Assembly: GCF_012927405.1 (NCBI RefSeq)
Contig: NZ_JABBGM010000004.1
Coordinates: 341,876 to 405,875, forward strand
Origin: Novosphingobium olei
GTDB lineage: Bacteria > Pseudomonadota > Alphaproteobacteria > Sphingomonadales > Sphingomonadaceae
Length of the DNA: 64,000 bases
Direction of reading: 5' to 3'
Shown here: positions 27,218-36,672 of the stretch, piece by piece
How positions within the stretch are numbered: the first letter of the stretch is position 1
How the letters are laid out: each line of letters begins with the position of its first letter
Notes under the pieces: model-generated
The model's input: the letters and a program-made list of their open reading frames with translations, nothing else
Database searches by the model: none
What the model was told of the DNA's origin: nothing
Position numbers and translations under genes: made by a program

Positions 27218-28935
27218 AACGGCTGCTCCCCTTGATTGGTAAGTGGGCCATTGCCTGCCTTGCTGTCACTGCCCTCAACCCGGCCGTACCGCTTCGTGCC
27301 CAGACGACGACCGATGCGGCAAAAGCGGACGGCAAGGCCTTCGGCCGCGACAAGGCCGCCGCAGCACAGGGGGCCGCCACCACCGATCCCGATGCGAGCC
27401 GCATCCCCAATTTCGGCGGCGTGCCGAGCCAGTCGGGTTATTTCGACGATCCTGACCGTATGAGCCGGGAGGCCGCCAGTCAGGCGACGTCGAGCACTGG
27501 CTACCGGACGATGCGGGACTCAATGGACCGGCGCGCGCGCTTCGCACCGCAGGACCTCGATGCCACCATCGCGCGCAGCAAGGTCATCGGCGGCGACCCA
27601 CTCTCGTATACCAGCGGGATGGGCATAAGCGGCAGCCAGGGGCGCTGCGTTCCCCTGCCTCCGGGGAGCGGCACCGCCGGCCGGTACATGGCCACCTGCA
27701 ACACCGGCTATACGGCAACCCAGGAAACGCGGAACTGCCCGGTCGCGCTGGTCGCCAAAGTCGAGCAGCGGCAGGCCTACGGCTATTATTGTTTGCCCGC
27801 CTCGGGCGACCCCAACGCGGTTTACGACTGCGCGCGCTACCCCGCGCCGCAATGCCGCCTCGTTCAGTCCATCCCCGTCAACATCTGCGACCCCTCGTTC
27901 GGCTGTACGTCGTTTACGATCAACGAAATGAGCTGCACGGCGCCAATCGATGGCGCCACGCCGTACACGGTGACCGGCGAGAACGTCGTCACGACAACCC
28001 GCGACGAGAGCCAATGCGCGGGGCTAGCATCAGACAGCACCTGCCAGCAGGACACCGAGAGCTGCACCGACAGCGATCCGGTCACGCGCATCGTCGATGG
28101 GGTTTCCGTCACACAGCCATGCTGGGCCTGGTCGCGCAGCTATACCTGTGCGAAGTTCACGCAAGCGCAGGACTGCCAGGCGCTCGAAACTACGCCCGGC
28201 TGCAATCTGGTGCGCGAAGACTGCCTGACCGACGAGCCTTGCCGGACCTGGGAGCGCGTCTACGACTGCCCGGTGCCCGACCAGCCGGCGACCACCAATC
28301 AGTTCATCTGCGATGGCGATGTCTACTGCATCGACGGGTCGTGCGAGACGATCGAGCGCGAGGCCAATGACGAGTTCAAGGATGCCGTCGTTGCCTTGAA
28401 CGCGATGAACCAGGCCCGGCGCGAATTCGATCCCGACAATCTCACCCTGTTCAAGGGAACGCGCGAGACCTGCTCATCCAAGGTCTTCGGCGTGCTCAAC
28501 TGCTGCAAGGGCAAGGGCTTCCCGCTCATCCCGGGCATCCAATTGCTCGTGGCGCTCGGCTGCAGCCGCGAGGAGATGCTGCTTCATCAGAAGGACGCGC
28601 AGGGTCTGTGCGCCTACGTCGGCACCTATTGCTCCTCCTCGTTCCTTGGCGTGTGCCTGACCAAGCGGAAGGTCTACTGCTGCTTTGAATCCAAGCTGTC
28701 GCGGATCCTCCAGGAGCAGGGTCGCCAGCAGCTGAACAAGCCCTGGGGCAAGCCCAAGACCGAGCAGTGCCTCGGCTTCACCATCGACGAGTTTGCCCGG
28801 CTCGACCTCTCGAAAATGGACTTCAGCGAGGTCTATGCCGAGTTCACCGATGCCGCCCGCCTGCCCGACGAACTGCAGGCAACCCAAGAAATCCAGCAGA
28901 AGATCGAGGACTATTATGCCCGCGCACGCCAGTAA
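27214..28935 (+). CDS. traN: TraN, outer-membrane mating-pair stabilisation protein
   Basis: A 573-residue exported, very Cys-rich protein (signal peptide ending VPLRAQ). TraN is the donor surface adhesin that binds a recipient outer-membrane receptor, so its variable middle influences host range. It has dozens of cysteines in repeats such as CTDSDPVTRIVDGVSVTQPC and a C-terminal TraN box (CSSSFLGVCLTKRKVYCCFE). It overlaps trbC by 4 bases. Recipient receptor cannot be predicted from sequence alone. Confidence 0.93.
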   Translation: MKRLLPLIGKWAIACLAVTALNPAVPLRAQTTTDAAKADGKAFGRDKAAAAQGAATTDPDASRIPNFGGVPSQSGYFDDPDRMSREAASQATSSTGYRTMRDSMDRRARFAPQDLDATIARSKVIGGDPLSYTSGMGISGSQGRCVPLPPGSGTAGRYMATCNTGYTATQETRNCPVALVAKVEQRQAYGYYCLPASGDPNAVYDCARYPAPQCRLVQSIPVNICDPSFGCTSFTINEMSCTAPIDGATPYTVTGENVVTTTRDESQCAGLASDSTCQQDTESCTDSDPVTRIVDGVSVTQPCWAWSRSYTCAKFTQAQDCQALETTPGCNLVREDCLTDEPCRTWERVYDCPVPDQPATTNQFICDGDVYCIDGSCETIEREANDEFKDAVVALNAMNQARREFDPDNLTLFKGTRETCSSKVFGVLNCCKGKGFPLIPGIQLLVALGCSREEMLLHQKDAQGLCAYVGTYCSSSFLGVCLTKRKVYCCFESKLSRILQEQGRQQLNKPWGKPKTEQCLGFTIDEFARLDLSKMDFSEVYAEFTDAARLPDELQATQEIQQKIEDYYARARQ

Positions 28936-29752
28936 GGTCAGCCGGCGGTTTCTGGCCGCCAGCCTCGCCTTCACTACCATCTATCCCTTTGTCACCGCTC
29001 CAGCGCGGGCCGGGGAGCCGCCGCTCGTCACAACCGATGACAGCCAGGACAGCTTCTACTGCCAGAAGCGCAGGCTCGGATACTGGTTCTATTGTACGCG
29101 GCCAAAGCCGCCCCAGCGAGACAACGCGCAGGCGCCGCCAGCGACAAGCGCGACAAGCCAGCTCGACGCGGTCACCGCCGAACTGCGGGAACTCAAGGCG
29201 AAGGCGATCCTCGAGCCGACACCGGCCAACGTGACGGCCTACATTCGCTTCCAGCGCGAGCAGCTCGACCGGGCATCACTGTTCAGCGACGTCTGGCAGC
29301 GGGCAATCTGGCAGGATCCAGACCTCGATTACACGCTCCAGCGCCCGGTTTCGACGCTGGGCAAGCGACAATGGCAGGACGCGCGCGGTGCGGAACGCAA
29401 CGCGGTGATGGCGCATCTCTCCGAACGCTACGGCCTGTTCTATTTCTTCGCCCAGAGCTGCGGCGCCTGTGAGGTAATGTCGCCGATCGTGCAAAGCGTC
29501 GCCACGACCTGGCATATCACGGTGCGCGCGATCTCGACCGATGGCGGCCCCTCCCGGCACTTCCCGGCTTACACGGTCGAGACCAACCAGCGGAGCCGCA
29601 TGGGGCTCGAGCCCAAGATCACCCCGGCCGTCGTGCTGTGGGATGCCGCTAAGGGCCAGGCGATACCGATCGGCTACGGCGTGATGTCCGCCGACGAGCT
29701 TCAGGACCGCATCTATCTCCTCACTTCGAAGGAAGCCGGACGTGACTACTAG
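28916..29752 (+). CDS. traF: TraF, thioredoxin-like pilus assembly protein
   Basis: A 278-residue periplasmic protein with signal peptide (RRFLAASLAFTTIYPFVTA) and a thioredoxin-like domain with SCGAC (about residue 182). Conserved patterns GYWFYC and GLFYFFAQSCGACEVM match F-type TraF. The retained CXXC suggests real redox activity, unlike some TraF proteins that have lost it. The ATG at 28916 lies inside traN (20-base overlap). Confidence 0.92.
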   Translation: MPAHASKVSRRFLAASLAFTTIYPFVTAPARAGEPPLVTTDDSQDSFYCQKRRLGYWFYCTRPKPPQRDNAQAPPATSATSQLDAVTAELRELKAKAILEPTPANVTAYIRFQREQLDRASLFSDVWQRAIWQDPDLDYTLQRPVSTLGKRQWQDARGAERNAVMAHLSERYGLFYFFAQSCGACEVMSPIVQSVATTWHITVRAISTDGGPSRHFPAYTVETNQRSRMGLEPKITPAVVLWDAAKGQAIPIGYGVMSADELQDRIYLLTSKEAGRDY

Positions 29753-31178
29753 GATGAAACGCGTCATCGCCGCGATCGTCGCGGCCACCCTCCCCCTCGC
29801 CGGCGTTTCCGCCGACGTCGGCAGTTCGATGGACTCGTTCCTCAACGATGTCGGCGGCGCGGCAAACGTCAACGGCCCGACCGCCTTCCAGGGGCAATCG
29901 GCGGGCTATTACAGCCTTGGCAACATCTGGACGCGCTTCCCGCAGAAGACGACCAATATCGCGAACCTGCAACTGCCACGCGCCCGCGCCGGCTGCGGCG
30001 GCATCGACATCTTTGCCGGCTCCTTCAGCTTCATCAACGCGAGCGAGATCGTGGCCATGCTGAAAGCGGTCGCGAACAATGCCGTGGGCTTCGCCTTCAG
30101 CCTGGCGATCGACACGGTCTGCCCCGAGTGCTCGAAGATCATGCAGGAGTTCAGCCAGAAGGCTCAGCTCATGAACAATCTCAATATCAACAGCTGCGAG
30201 CTGGCCCAGGGTCTGGTGGGCGGAATCTGGCCCAAGGGCGATCTCGCCGACAAGGCGATCTGCGAGGCAATCGGCAATTCCGAGGGGATCTTCACCGACT
30301 ATGCGGCTGCCAAGCACGGCTGCGGGACCAAAGGCCAGCGCGCCAGTACCACCGCCCAGGGCGCAGGGAAGTATGACGACGTCAACACGGGCGTCGCGCG
30401 CAACTACACCTGGACCATCCTCAAGAAGTCCGCGTTCTTCTCGCCGAACGGCACGTTCGACCAGGAGCTTGCCGAATACGCCATGACGCTCCTCGGCACG
30501 ATCATCTATGTGCCGCCCAAGGATGACGAGCCGGGCAAGTTCGTGCCGATCGTCGGGGAATCCTCATCCACCCTCGTGACGTCGCTGCTCGACGGCACGA
30601 GCGGCAGCAATGTCCTTATCTTTCACTGCGACGAGCCCGACAAGTGCCTTGATCCGGGATTCAAGTCGCTGAGCCTGCCGGCCTCGAAGGCCCTGCGGCC
30701 GCGTGTCTCCGCGCTCATCGCCGGCATGGTCCAGGCGATCCGCGACGATACGGCAATCACCGAGGCGCAGAAGGAACTGCTGCAGGTCTCGTCGGCGCCG
30801 CTCTACAAGATCCTGACGGTGCAGGCTGCCTATGGCCGCGGCATGCCGACTGATGATCGTGAGACCTTGGCCGAAATCGCAAGCGTCGATCTGCTGTTTG
30901 CCGTTCTCGACCGCATCGTCGGGGAGGCCGGCCGCTCGATGTCGAGCTTCATCGGCGCGGACGAGGCGAAGATCGCCATGTGGCAGGGCCAGGTCAACGT
31001 GGTGCGCCAGGCGCTAGCCGACCGGCAGGCGAACACGCACCTCAAGGTCAACGCGATCATGCAGATCATCGAGAAGACGGCGTTCATCGAGAACGTCCTC
31101 GCAGCCTCCCTGTCTCCGGGCATGGCCGCCTCGCTCGACTGGTCGCGCGGCGTCCAGAACCGCGCCCTCACCCACTGA
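29742..31178 (+). CDS. traH: TraH, pilus assembly protein
   Basis: A 478-residue exported protein with the TraH pattern DVGSSMDSFLNDVGGAANVN just after the signal peptide, and GCGGIDIFAGSFSFINASEI. C-terminal half is helical. It acts with TraF and TrbI-like proteins in the outer-membrane side of the pilus machine. The start is a GTG at 29742 with GGAAG upstream; an ATG at 29754 is an alternative four codons later. Confidence 0.93.
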   Translation: MTTRMKRVIAAIVAATLPLAGVSADVGSSMDSFLNDVGGAANVNGPTAFQGQSAGYYSLGNIWTRFPQKTTNIANLQLPRARAGCGGIDIFAGSFSFINASEIVAMLKAVANNAVGFAFSLAIDTVCPECSKIMQEFSQKAQLMNNLNINSCELAQGLVGGIWPKGDLADKAICEAIGNSEGIFTDYAAAKHGCGTKGQRASTTAQGAGKYDDVNTGVARNYTWTILKKSAFFSPNGTFDQELAEYAMTLLGTIIYVPPKDDEPGKFVPIVGESSSTLVTSLLDGTSGSNVLIFHCDEPDKCLDPGFKSLSLPASKALRPRVSALIAGMVQAIRDDTAITEAQKELLQVSSAPLYKILTVQAAYGRGMPTDDRETLAEIASVDLLFAVLDRIVGEAGRSMSSFIGADEAKIAMWQGQVNVVRQALADRQANTHLKVNAIMQIIEKTAFIENVLAASLSPGMAASLDWSRGVQNRALTH

Positions 31179-31213
31179 TTCCCCAGAGCGCATACCCAAG
31201 CGGGACACGAGAC

Positions 31214-33916
31214 ATGGTTGAAATCTTCACGGTCGGCGGCGGCGATTATCTGGTGAACGTGTTTCAGGCGGTCGCGGCCTGGACCGGCAATGGCGGTTAC
31301 AAGAGCCTGCTTCAGGTCGTCATGGTGATGGGCCTAGGCCTGTCCGCCCTCACGCTCGCCTTCAATCAGGACTGGCGCGCCTGGATCAACTGGTTCCTGG
31401 GCGCGACCCTGATTTACTCCTGCCTGATGGTGCCGCGTCTCGACGTCCATGTGACCGACCGGCTCAATCCCAGTCTTGCTCCGGCTAATGTCAGCAATGT
31501 GCCCTTGGGTCTCGCGCTCATGGCGAGCTTCACCAGCCAGGTGGGCGACTATCTCACCGGCTCGGCCGAGGTCGTGTTCGGCCTACCCGGCGATCTCAAT
31601 TACTCCAAGAACGGCATGATCTATGGCGCCAGGCTCTATGACGCCACGCGGTCGCTGCGCATCTCCGATCCCGAATTTGCCGCCAACCTCGACGAGCATT
31701 TCCGGCAATGCGTCTTCTACGATGTGCTGCTCGGCCGCTATTCGATGAAGCAGCTCGCCGAATCCAACGACATCTGGGCAACGATCGCGCCGGGCAGTCA
31801 GGCCCGGGCACAGCGCTTCCTGACCCGCGATTCGACCTCGGGCCAGGTAAGCTCGACCATCGTGACCTGCCGGGAAGCCTATGATGCGCTAAACAATCAG
31901 TGGGCAGGCCTTGTCGACGACATGGGCACTGCATTCGGCCGCCAGCTCTATCCCAACCAGACCGCAGCGCTCGCCAAGGCCAAGCTGTTCGCCGACCTGC
32001 CCGTGGCCTATCAATATCTGAGCGGCGTCTCGGCCAATGCGGCCGAAATCTTCAAGCAGACCCTGACGATCAACGCGATGAGCCAGGCGATGCATTCGAT
32101 GGCCGGCGGCAGCGGGGCGTCGAGTGTCGACGTCTATTCCCAGACGCGTGCCGACATCCAGACCGAACGCACCTATAGCTCGATCGCCAGCAATGCGATG
32201 AAGTGGGTGCCGCTCCTGAACATCGTCCTGACGGTTCTGTTCTACGCCCTCTTCCCGGTCCTCTTTCCGTTGTTCCTGCTGCCCAAGAGCGGCCCGGTCG
32301 CCCTCAAGGGTTATATCACCGGCTTCTTCTATCTCGCCGCCTGGGGGCCGCTCTTTGTGATCCTGCACATGATGCTGATGTATAAGGGCGCCACCGACAT
32401 GACGGCGGTCGCCGGATCCAATGGCCTTAGTCTTGCGAGCTTTACTGGCATGGCCGACGTCAACAGCGATATCGGGCTGCTGGCAGGCTACCTTATAGCC
32501 TCGGTGCCCTTTCTCGCCGGCGGGGTCGCCAAGGGCGCGATGGCTATTTCGCACCACGCGACCAGCTATCTCAATCCGAGCCAGAATGCCGCCGAAGAGG
32601 CCGCGCGCGAGGCAAGCACCGGCAACGTCGCCCTTGGCAATACCAGCATCGAGAACTCGACCGTACTGACCCGGCAATTCGCGCAGGGGACGATCGCGCC
32701 GAGCTTTACCTATGGCGCCGCCCAGACGCGAACCTTCAGCGAGACAGGCTCGATGACCACGAGCTTCCCCGAAGGCAGCTACGACCAAATCCCGAACTCG
32801 AGCTACCCCTTCACGCCGAGCTTGGGCCAGGAGTTTACCGCGCGCCTGTCAACAATGGCATCGCAGGCTCGTTCGAACAGCGAGACCTATGCGAATGTCG
32901 CGACGGAATCGACCGCCAGCGCCGTGACGAGGTTCCGGGAACTGAGAGATCAGTTCAGCCGCGGCTCGGCTTTCGAAAGCACCACCGGCACATCCAATTC
33001 CGACAGCATCCAGACCGCCTTCAGCGAGGTCGATCAGGCCTCGACCAATCTGCAACGGCAGTTCGGACTTTCGCGCCGGGCGGCGGACGACATCTCGACG
33101 GCTTGGTTCCTCGGCGGCGAGGCGGGCGCCAGCGCCGGCGTCACGAACGGCGTGCTCTCCGCCAATGTTGGGGCCAAGGGCGGAGGTACGCGGACATGGA
33201 CCGACAGCGACATTGGCATCGCGTCGGAGGACCGCTCGCGGATCTTCGGCAGCTTGGCCCAGATGTCCGACAGCAGGAATTGGTCGAGCACCCGCGACGG
33301 GTTCGTTCGGTCGGTCAGCACCTCGAGCAGCTCCTCAATTTCGAGCACAGCAAGCGGTATGAACGGGTCCCTCACTGAAGCACAAAGCTACAGCCGCGAG
33401 GCAAGACGCGCCGAGGAACTTGCTAACCGCCTTGAAAGCCAAGCATCGTTCTTCAAAGGCAACAGCGCAGCTGGAAGCCTCAATCTGTCCCAGGCTTATC
33501 GTGAATGGGGATTGGTCGAGATCGAGCGCAACCGAGACTTCTACGGCAACGTGCGGTTTGACGACGTGACCTTCCAGCTCAGCCCGGAAGGCCAGGCGTT
33601 GCAGGCCAAGTTCATTGACAGTTATGCCGAGCAGCTTCGCGACGGGATCGAAGATCGCCTGGTCCTGCCCCCCGGACAGCCCGTGTCCCGTCCGGCTATC
33701 TCTGGCGCCGGATCAGTACGCGCGCGCGCGCAGACTGGCGGAGGGGGCTCTGGAACAGTGCCCAAGGTGCATCCCAGCAGTCTTCATGATGAGGTTCAAG
33801 GGGCTCAGGCTGCCGGCCGCCAGAAGATTAGCAGATCTAGGGGAAGTCTGGACGCGGTTACCAAGGGGGCGCAAGGTGCCAGTGCAGAGTCAGCGGATGA
33901 TGTAAAGGAGTGGTGA
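31214..33916 (+). CDS. traG: TraG, mating-pair stabilisation and pilus protein
   Basis: A 900-residue inner-membrane protein. The N-terminal half has several membrane segments (about residues 30-75 and 330-470), and the C-terminal half is a long soluble domain rich in Ser/Thr/Asn. The start MVEIFTVGGGDYLVNVFQAV is family-typical. F TraG stabilises mating pairs and contributes to entry exclusion. It closes the transfer operon; 35 bases separate it from traH. The longer frame from 30980 is a traH shadow. Confidence 0.92.
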   Translation: MVEIFTVGGGDYLVNVFQAVAAWTGNGGYKSLLQVVMVMGLGLSALTLAFNQDWRAWINWFLGATLIYSCLMVPRLDVHVTDRLNPSLAPANVSNVPLGLALMASFTSQVGDYLTGSAEVVFGLPGDLNYSKNGMIYGARLYDATRSLRISDPEFAANLDEHFRQCVFYDVLLGRYSMKQLAESNDIWATIAPGSQARAQRFLTRDSTSGQVSSTIVTCREAYDALNNQWAGLVDDMGTAFGRQLYPNQTAALAKAKLFADLPVAYQYLSGVSANAAEIFKQTLTINAMSQAMHSMAGGSGASSVDVYSQTRADIQTERTYSSIASNAMKWVPLLNIVLTVLFYALFPVLFPLFLLPKSGPVALKGYITGFFYLAAWGPLFVILHMMLMYKGATDMTAVAGSNGLSLASFTGMADVNSDIGLLAGYLIASVPFLAGGVAKGAMAISHHATSYLNPSQNAAEEAAREASTGNVALGNTSIENSTVLTRQFAQGTIAPSFTYGAAQTRTFSETGSMTTSFPEGSYDQIPNSSYPFTPSLGQEFTARLSTMASQARSNSETYANVATESTASAVTRFRELRDQFSRGSAFESTTGTSNSDSIQTAFSEVDQASTNLQRQFGLSRRAADDISTAWFLGGEAGASAGVTNGVLSANVGAKGGGTRTWTDSDIGIASEDRSRIFGSLAQMSDSRNWSSTRDGFVRSVSTSSSSSISSTASGMNGSLTEAQSYSREARRAEELANRLESQASFFKGNSAAGSLNLSQAYREWGLVEIERNRDFYGNVRFDDVTFQLSPEGQALQAKFIDSYAEQLRDGIEDRLVLPPGQPVSRPAISGAGSVRARAQTGGGGSGTVPKVHPSSLHDEVQGAQAAGRQKISRSRGSLDAVTKGAQGASAESADDVKEW

Positions 33917-33933
33917 TTGAACGAGATCACCAC
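33910..33933. terminator. Bidirectional hairpin between convergent genes
   Basis: Perfect 8-bp inverted repeat GTGGTGAT / ATCACCAC with an 8-base loop. It contains the stop codons of both traG (plus) and the small membrane gene (minus). No T tract on either side, so it may be a weak terminator or a hairpin that stops convergent polymerases. Confidence 0.5.
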
Positions 33934-34157
33934 AATCCGAATGAAGCGCCAGCCAGAAAAGCAAACACGGCTAGAATGACGAAAATCCCGATAATCGTGA
34001 GCTTGCGTCCCCAAGGGTCGGCCCAAGACTTCTTGATCCGATACTCCATCAGGCGATTGTCGCGGATTGCCTGATCTATCTCAGACAGCCCCTCCCACTT
34101 GCGGGTTTCGCGCGCCTCGGCGCTTTCAATATCGAAATTCGTCATAATGGCGTTCAT
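33927..34157 (-). CDS. Small single-pass membrane protein
   Basis: A 76-residue protein with a charged N-terminal half (ESAEARETRKWEGLSEIDQ) and one C-terminal membrane helix (LTIIGIFVILAVFAFLAGAS). The ATG at 34157 is preceded by GGGAGCGATGAG. It is convergent with traG. No family is recognised. It may be an exclusion- or envelope-type function given its location, but nothing in the sequence proves that. Confidence 0.6.
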   Translation of the reverse strand: MNAIMTNFDIESAEARETRKWEGLSEIDQAIRDNRLMEYRIKKSWADPWGRKLTIIGIFVILAVFAFLAGASFGLW

Positions 34158-34313
34158 CTCATCGCTCCCTAGAACATAGCAGAAACACAAAGGAGGCATA
34201 GAGATTTCGATCCCCCCTAGCTGCGCCTATCCGCGGCAACCTCTCCTCCCGACGCCACTCTGTCGATCCCCTATCAGCTCGTTTTCAGGCTTCGGCTACG
34301 GATACTCGCCCTT

Positions 34314-34335
34314 CCTTCGGGTCGATGACCGAAGG
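34314..34335. terminator. Hairpin downstream of the ubiquitin-like operon
   Basis: Inverted repeat CCTTCGG / CCGAAGG with an 8-base loop, about 27 bases beyond the last gene of the minus-strand operon. The 34158-34361 spacer holds no gene that I can see. Confidence 0.4.
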
Positions 34336-34361
34336 GGCACCAACGGCAGGCCGAAAATGAT

Positions 34362-35723
34362 CTAGCTGGCTGCTGTAAACCCAGGATTTAGGCGATCGAA
34401 CCCATCGTCGTGAGGCGCGACGGTACGGTGATCCACGCCGAGCAAGTCGAGATCGATCAACCGATGTACCGGCCCGCCATGCAACAAGCGAAGGATCTCA
34501 GAAAGCGCCAGCGATGCAGCGACAGCGCCAACGAAGGGCGCGCCCACGGCTTTGCCGGCGAGGAGCGTCATGCCGCAGCGATCGAGCGTGCCCTCTGCCA
34601 ACAGCTTGGCATAGGCCGGGCGGTCTTCGACCAATTCGACGTTGGGCGCCGCCTTCCACATTTCGGTCGTCGGCCGCCGGCCCGGCAGGGTGTGCAGGCG
34701 CATCGTTCGGAAATCCCGATAACCGCGCCCGAGGCCCGCCTCAACGATCATGTCGAAGCCGACCTGGTCGAGGGCGCGGCGCCCGACTGCGTTGTCGAGT
34801 CCGCACAGCGCGATCGCCGGCTCGTCAGGCTGTCGCTTGAAGTCGGCGGCGAACAATCGTTCCAGAATGGATCCGCGAAATCCGCGGCGTTCCGCCCACG
34901 CCGCCATCGCACGGGTCTTTTTTATCCCAATCATCGCGGCGTCGGACAGGATGGAGGTGCTCTCGGTCGATTCCGTGATGTCGTCGACATCCTGCAGCAC
35001 AAGCGTGACATCGCTGGGCGCTGCATAGGGCAGAAGTCCCAAGCCCCACAGATAGGCTTGACCGAGATGACCAAGGCCGATCAGCCAGAGGCGCGACGGC
35101 AGGAAGGTGAGTGCTGGTTCCGAAGGGTCAGGCGCAAGCCAATCGATCGCCGCGCTGGGCCGCCACAAAGATAGCCCGACGGGCGCCCGCCCGGCGGCCT
35201 TGGCACCATTGACGTGTTTGAAGGCTTCATTGACCGCAAGGCCGGCGGCCAACATGCCCGCGAGAGGGTTGCGAGCGCCGGCCGCAGCCTCGATCTCAGC
35301 ATGGGCGGGGACGATGCCGCCCCGCCAGCCACGCGCGATGGCGCGGATGCCGAAGCCGTCCCGGCAGGCCTGTTGCGGGCCAATGACGATCGTCGGTACA
35401 TCGTTGGCGGCGCGGCCGATATGGCCGCCGAGTGCTGCAACGGCATCAGCCAAGGTCGAACCGTAGGGCAAGGGCGCGGTAACTACAGCTCCCAACTGAC
35501 CCGAGACGGACACGCCGCCGAGGAAGACGCGCCGCGAAAGCGCTACAGCCGTGAGCAATATCGCCTGCTCGACAGGATCGCAGGGCTCGTCAGGGTTGAA
35601 CGCGATGGCGAGACGAAAGCCCTGAAACAGCGTCTCGGCCTCGGCAATGCTGGCGACGGCACCGCTGTCGAGCGCCTGCTTGACGAGGCGGTGAAGCGAA
35701 TCCGGCGAAATTGTTTTGTTCAT
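34362..35723 (-). CDS. bilD: E1-like ubiquitin-activating enzyme (BilD-like)
   Basis: ThiF/E1-family adenylating enzyme that would activate the ubiquitin-like protein of the operon. The C-terminal half has the Rossmann ATP motif GLGHLG (residues 216-221), the acidic LVLQDVDDIT strand, and a Cys in TLDRCGMTLL (C383), a candidate thioester site. The first ~205 residues form a separate domain with no name that I recognise, as in other bacterial E1s of four-gene operons. Length is 453 residues. Last gene of the operon; only 9 bases separate it from the JAB gene. The Bil label rests on the full Ubl-E2-JAB-E1 set. Confidence 0.82.
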   Translation of the reverse strand: MNKTISPDSLHRLVKQALDSGAVASIAEAETLFQGFRLAIAFNPDEPCDPVEQAILLTAVALSRRVFLGGVSVSGQLGAVVTAPLPYGSTLADAVAALGGHIGRAANDVPTIVIGPQQACRDGFGIRAIARGWRGGIVPAHAEIEAAAGARNPLAGMLAAGLAVNEAFKHVNGAKAAGRAPVGLSLWRPSAAIDWLAPDPSEPALTFLPSRLWLIGLGHLGQAYLWGLGLLPYAAPSDVTLVLQDVDDITESTESTSILSDAAMIGIKKTRAMAAWAERRGFRGSILERLFAADFKRQPDEPAIALCGLDNAVGRRALDQVGFDMIVEAGLGRGYRDFRTMRLHTLPGRRPTTEMWKAAPNVELVEDRPAYAKLLAEGTLDRCGMTLLAGKAVGAPFVGAVAASLALSEILRLLHGGPVHRLIDLDLLGVDHRTVAPHDDGFDRLNPGFTAAS

Positions 35724-35732
35724 CTCAAAACC

Positions 35733-36251
35733 TCAGAATCCAATATGGAAGAAAGCCCGGCGCTCGCCGCGCGGGATCGTTTCCCAGCGCTTGCCACCCA
35801 GGTAGCGGTAGATGCCGATGCCCCCGCGGGGCTGCGGCGGTGCGGCGAAATTGGGCAGGATCAGCGCGACGTGACCCGCGCGCGAAATCATCGGATGATC
35901 TTGGTCGGAGTCGCTCTGACCAGCCCCGCCCGGGTGGACGTGGATGTCCGCAACGACGCTCAGCGCCCGATCCTTACATAGCGCCCACAGAGCACCGAAA
36001 TGGCGTCCGTCGAAGCGCACGATCCCGGTGTCGAGACAGTGCGGATCGAGGTCGTCATAGAGGACGAAATCGACGATCCGACGCCGCCCGTTTTCCTGGT
36101 GCCCGAGCAGGAAAGCGCCGCTCTCGCGGCTATTGCGGCGACCTCGCGCTCGGAGCGCGCGGCAAAGGCGCCACCAGAGCCACCAGGAACAGGACAGCTC
36201 ATGCCGCGGCGCGAAGCGGCGGCGCATAATCGCGGCAATGGAGAAGTTCAT
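35733..36251 (-). CDS. bilC: JAB/JAMM deubiquitinase-like metalloprotease (BilC-like)
   Basis: Zn-dependent JAMM isopeptidase that would process or remove the ubiquitin-like protein. The active site is intact: a candidate E43 in [10 protein letters not shown], then HVHP (H104, H106) and GGAGQSDSD giving S113 and D116. 172 residues from the ATG at 36251, which has CTGGAG upstream and overlaps the E2 gene by about 50 bases; an ATG at 36227 is an alternative. The longer frame to 36416 is a shadow of the E2 gene. Confidence 0.8.
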   Translation of the reverse strand: MNFSIAAIMRRRFAPRHELSCSWWLWWRLCRALRARGRRNSRESGAFLLGHQENGRRRIVDFVLYDDLDPHCLDTGIVRFDGRHFGALWALCKDRALSVVADIHVHPGGAGQSDSDQDHPMISRAGHVALILPNFAAPPQPRGGIGIYRYLGGKRWETIPRGERRAFFHIGF

Positions 36252-36672
36252 GGATAAGCTCCAGATATTGAACGACGCCATCGGCCGGGCGCCAGATTTT
36301 CGACGGCATCTCGTGACGCCAGTTCTCGTGACCGGCGAAGCTTTCGCGGTCGCACGGCAGGTACAGCGCGGTGCCGTTCTTCCAGTCGGGGCGGAAAACC
36401 GCCGAGACCCGCCCACCCTGACCTCGCGGCCAGAGGTCGAACGCGAGAATGCGATCAGCTTCCATGTCCCACGGCCCCCCGGTCGGCGGGGTCTGCGGGT
36501 AACCTGTGCAGTTCAGGCGCAGCACGAATTCGCGATCATCCTTGGCCTTGACCGCGATGAAGACGTGCGGCCAACGTACCTGTATCAGCCGCCACCGCCC
36601 TTCGGCCTGTCCGAGGCGGAACACGGCTCGCGCCGCGTCCGCCTCGAAGGCCCGCTGATCGGGGCCGATCAC
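36199..36672 (-). CDS. bilB: E2-like conjugating enzyme (BilB-like)
   Basis: A 157-residue protein with an E2-like fold signature: [20 protein letters not shown] resembles the beta-strand and PxxPP region of ubiquitin-conjugating enzymes, and C107 in [12 protein letters not shown] is the candidate catalytic cysteine. An ELLHC helix ends the fold. It would take the activated ubiquitin-like protein from the E1 and pass it to a target. Overlaps the Ubl gene stop by 4 bases and the JAB gene by about 50, so translation is tightly coupled. Confidence 0.75.
   Translation of the reverse strand: MIGPDQRAFEADAARAVFRLGQAEGRWRLIQVRWPHVFIAVKAKDDREFVLRLNCTGYPQTPPTGGPWDMEADRILAFDLWPRGQGGRVSAVFRPDWKNGTALYLPCDRESFAGHENWRHEMPSKIWRPADGVVQYLELIHELLHCRDYAPPLRAAA

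Noticed and set aside
35960..36238. Alternative frame for the JAB gene, with an ATGA overlap to the E2 stop
   Set aside because: It has the neat overlap but no JAMM motif; the true JAB frame carries HVHP and the S/D pair.
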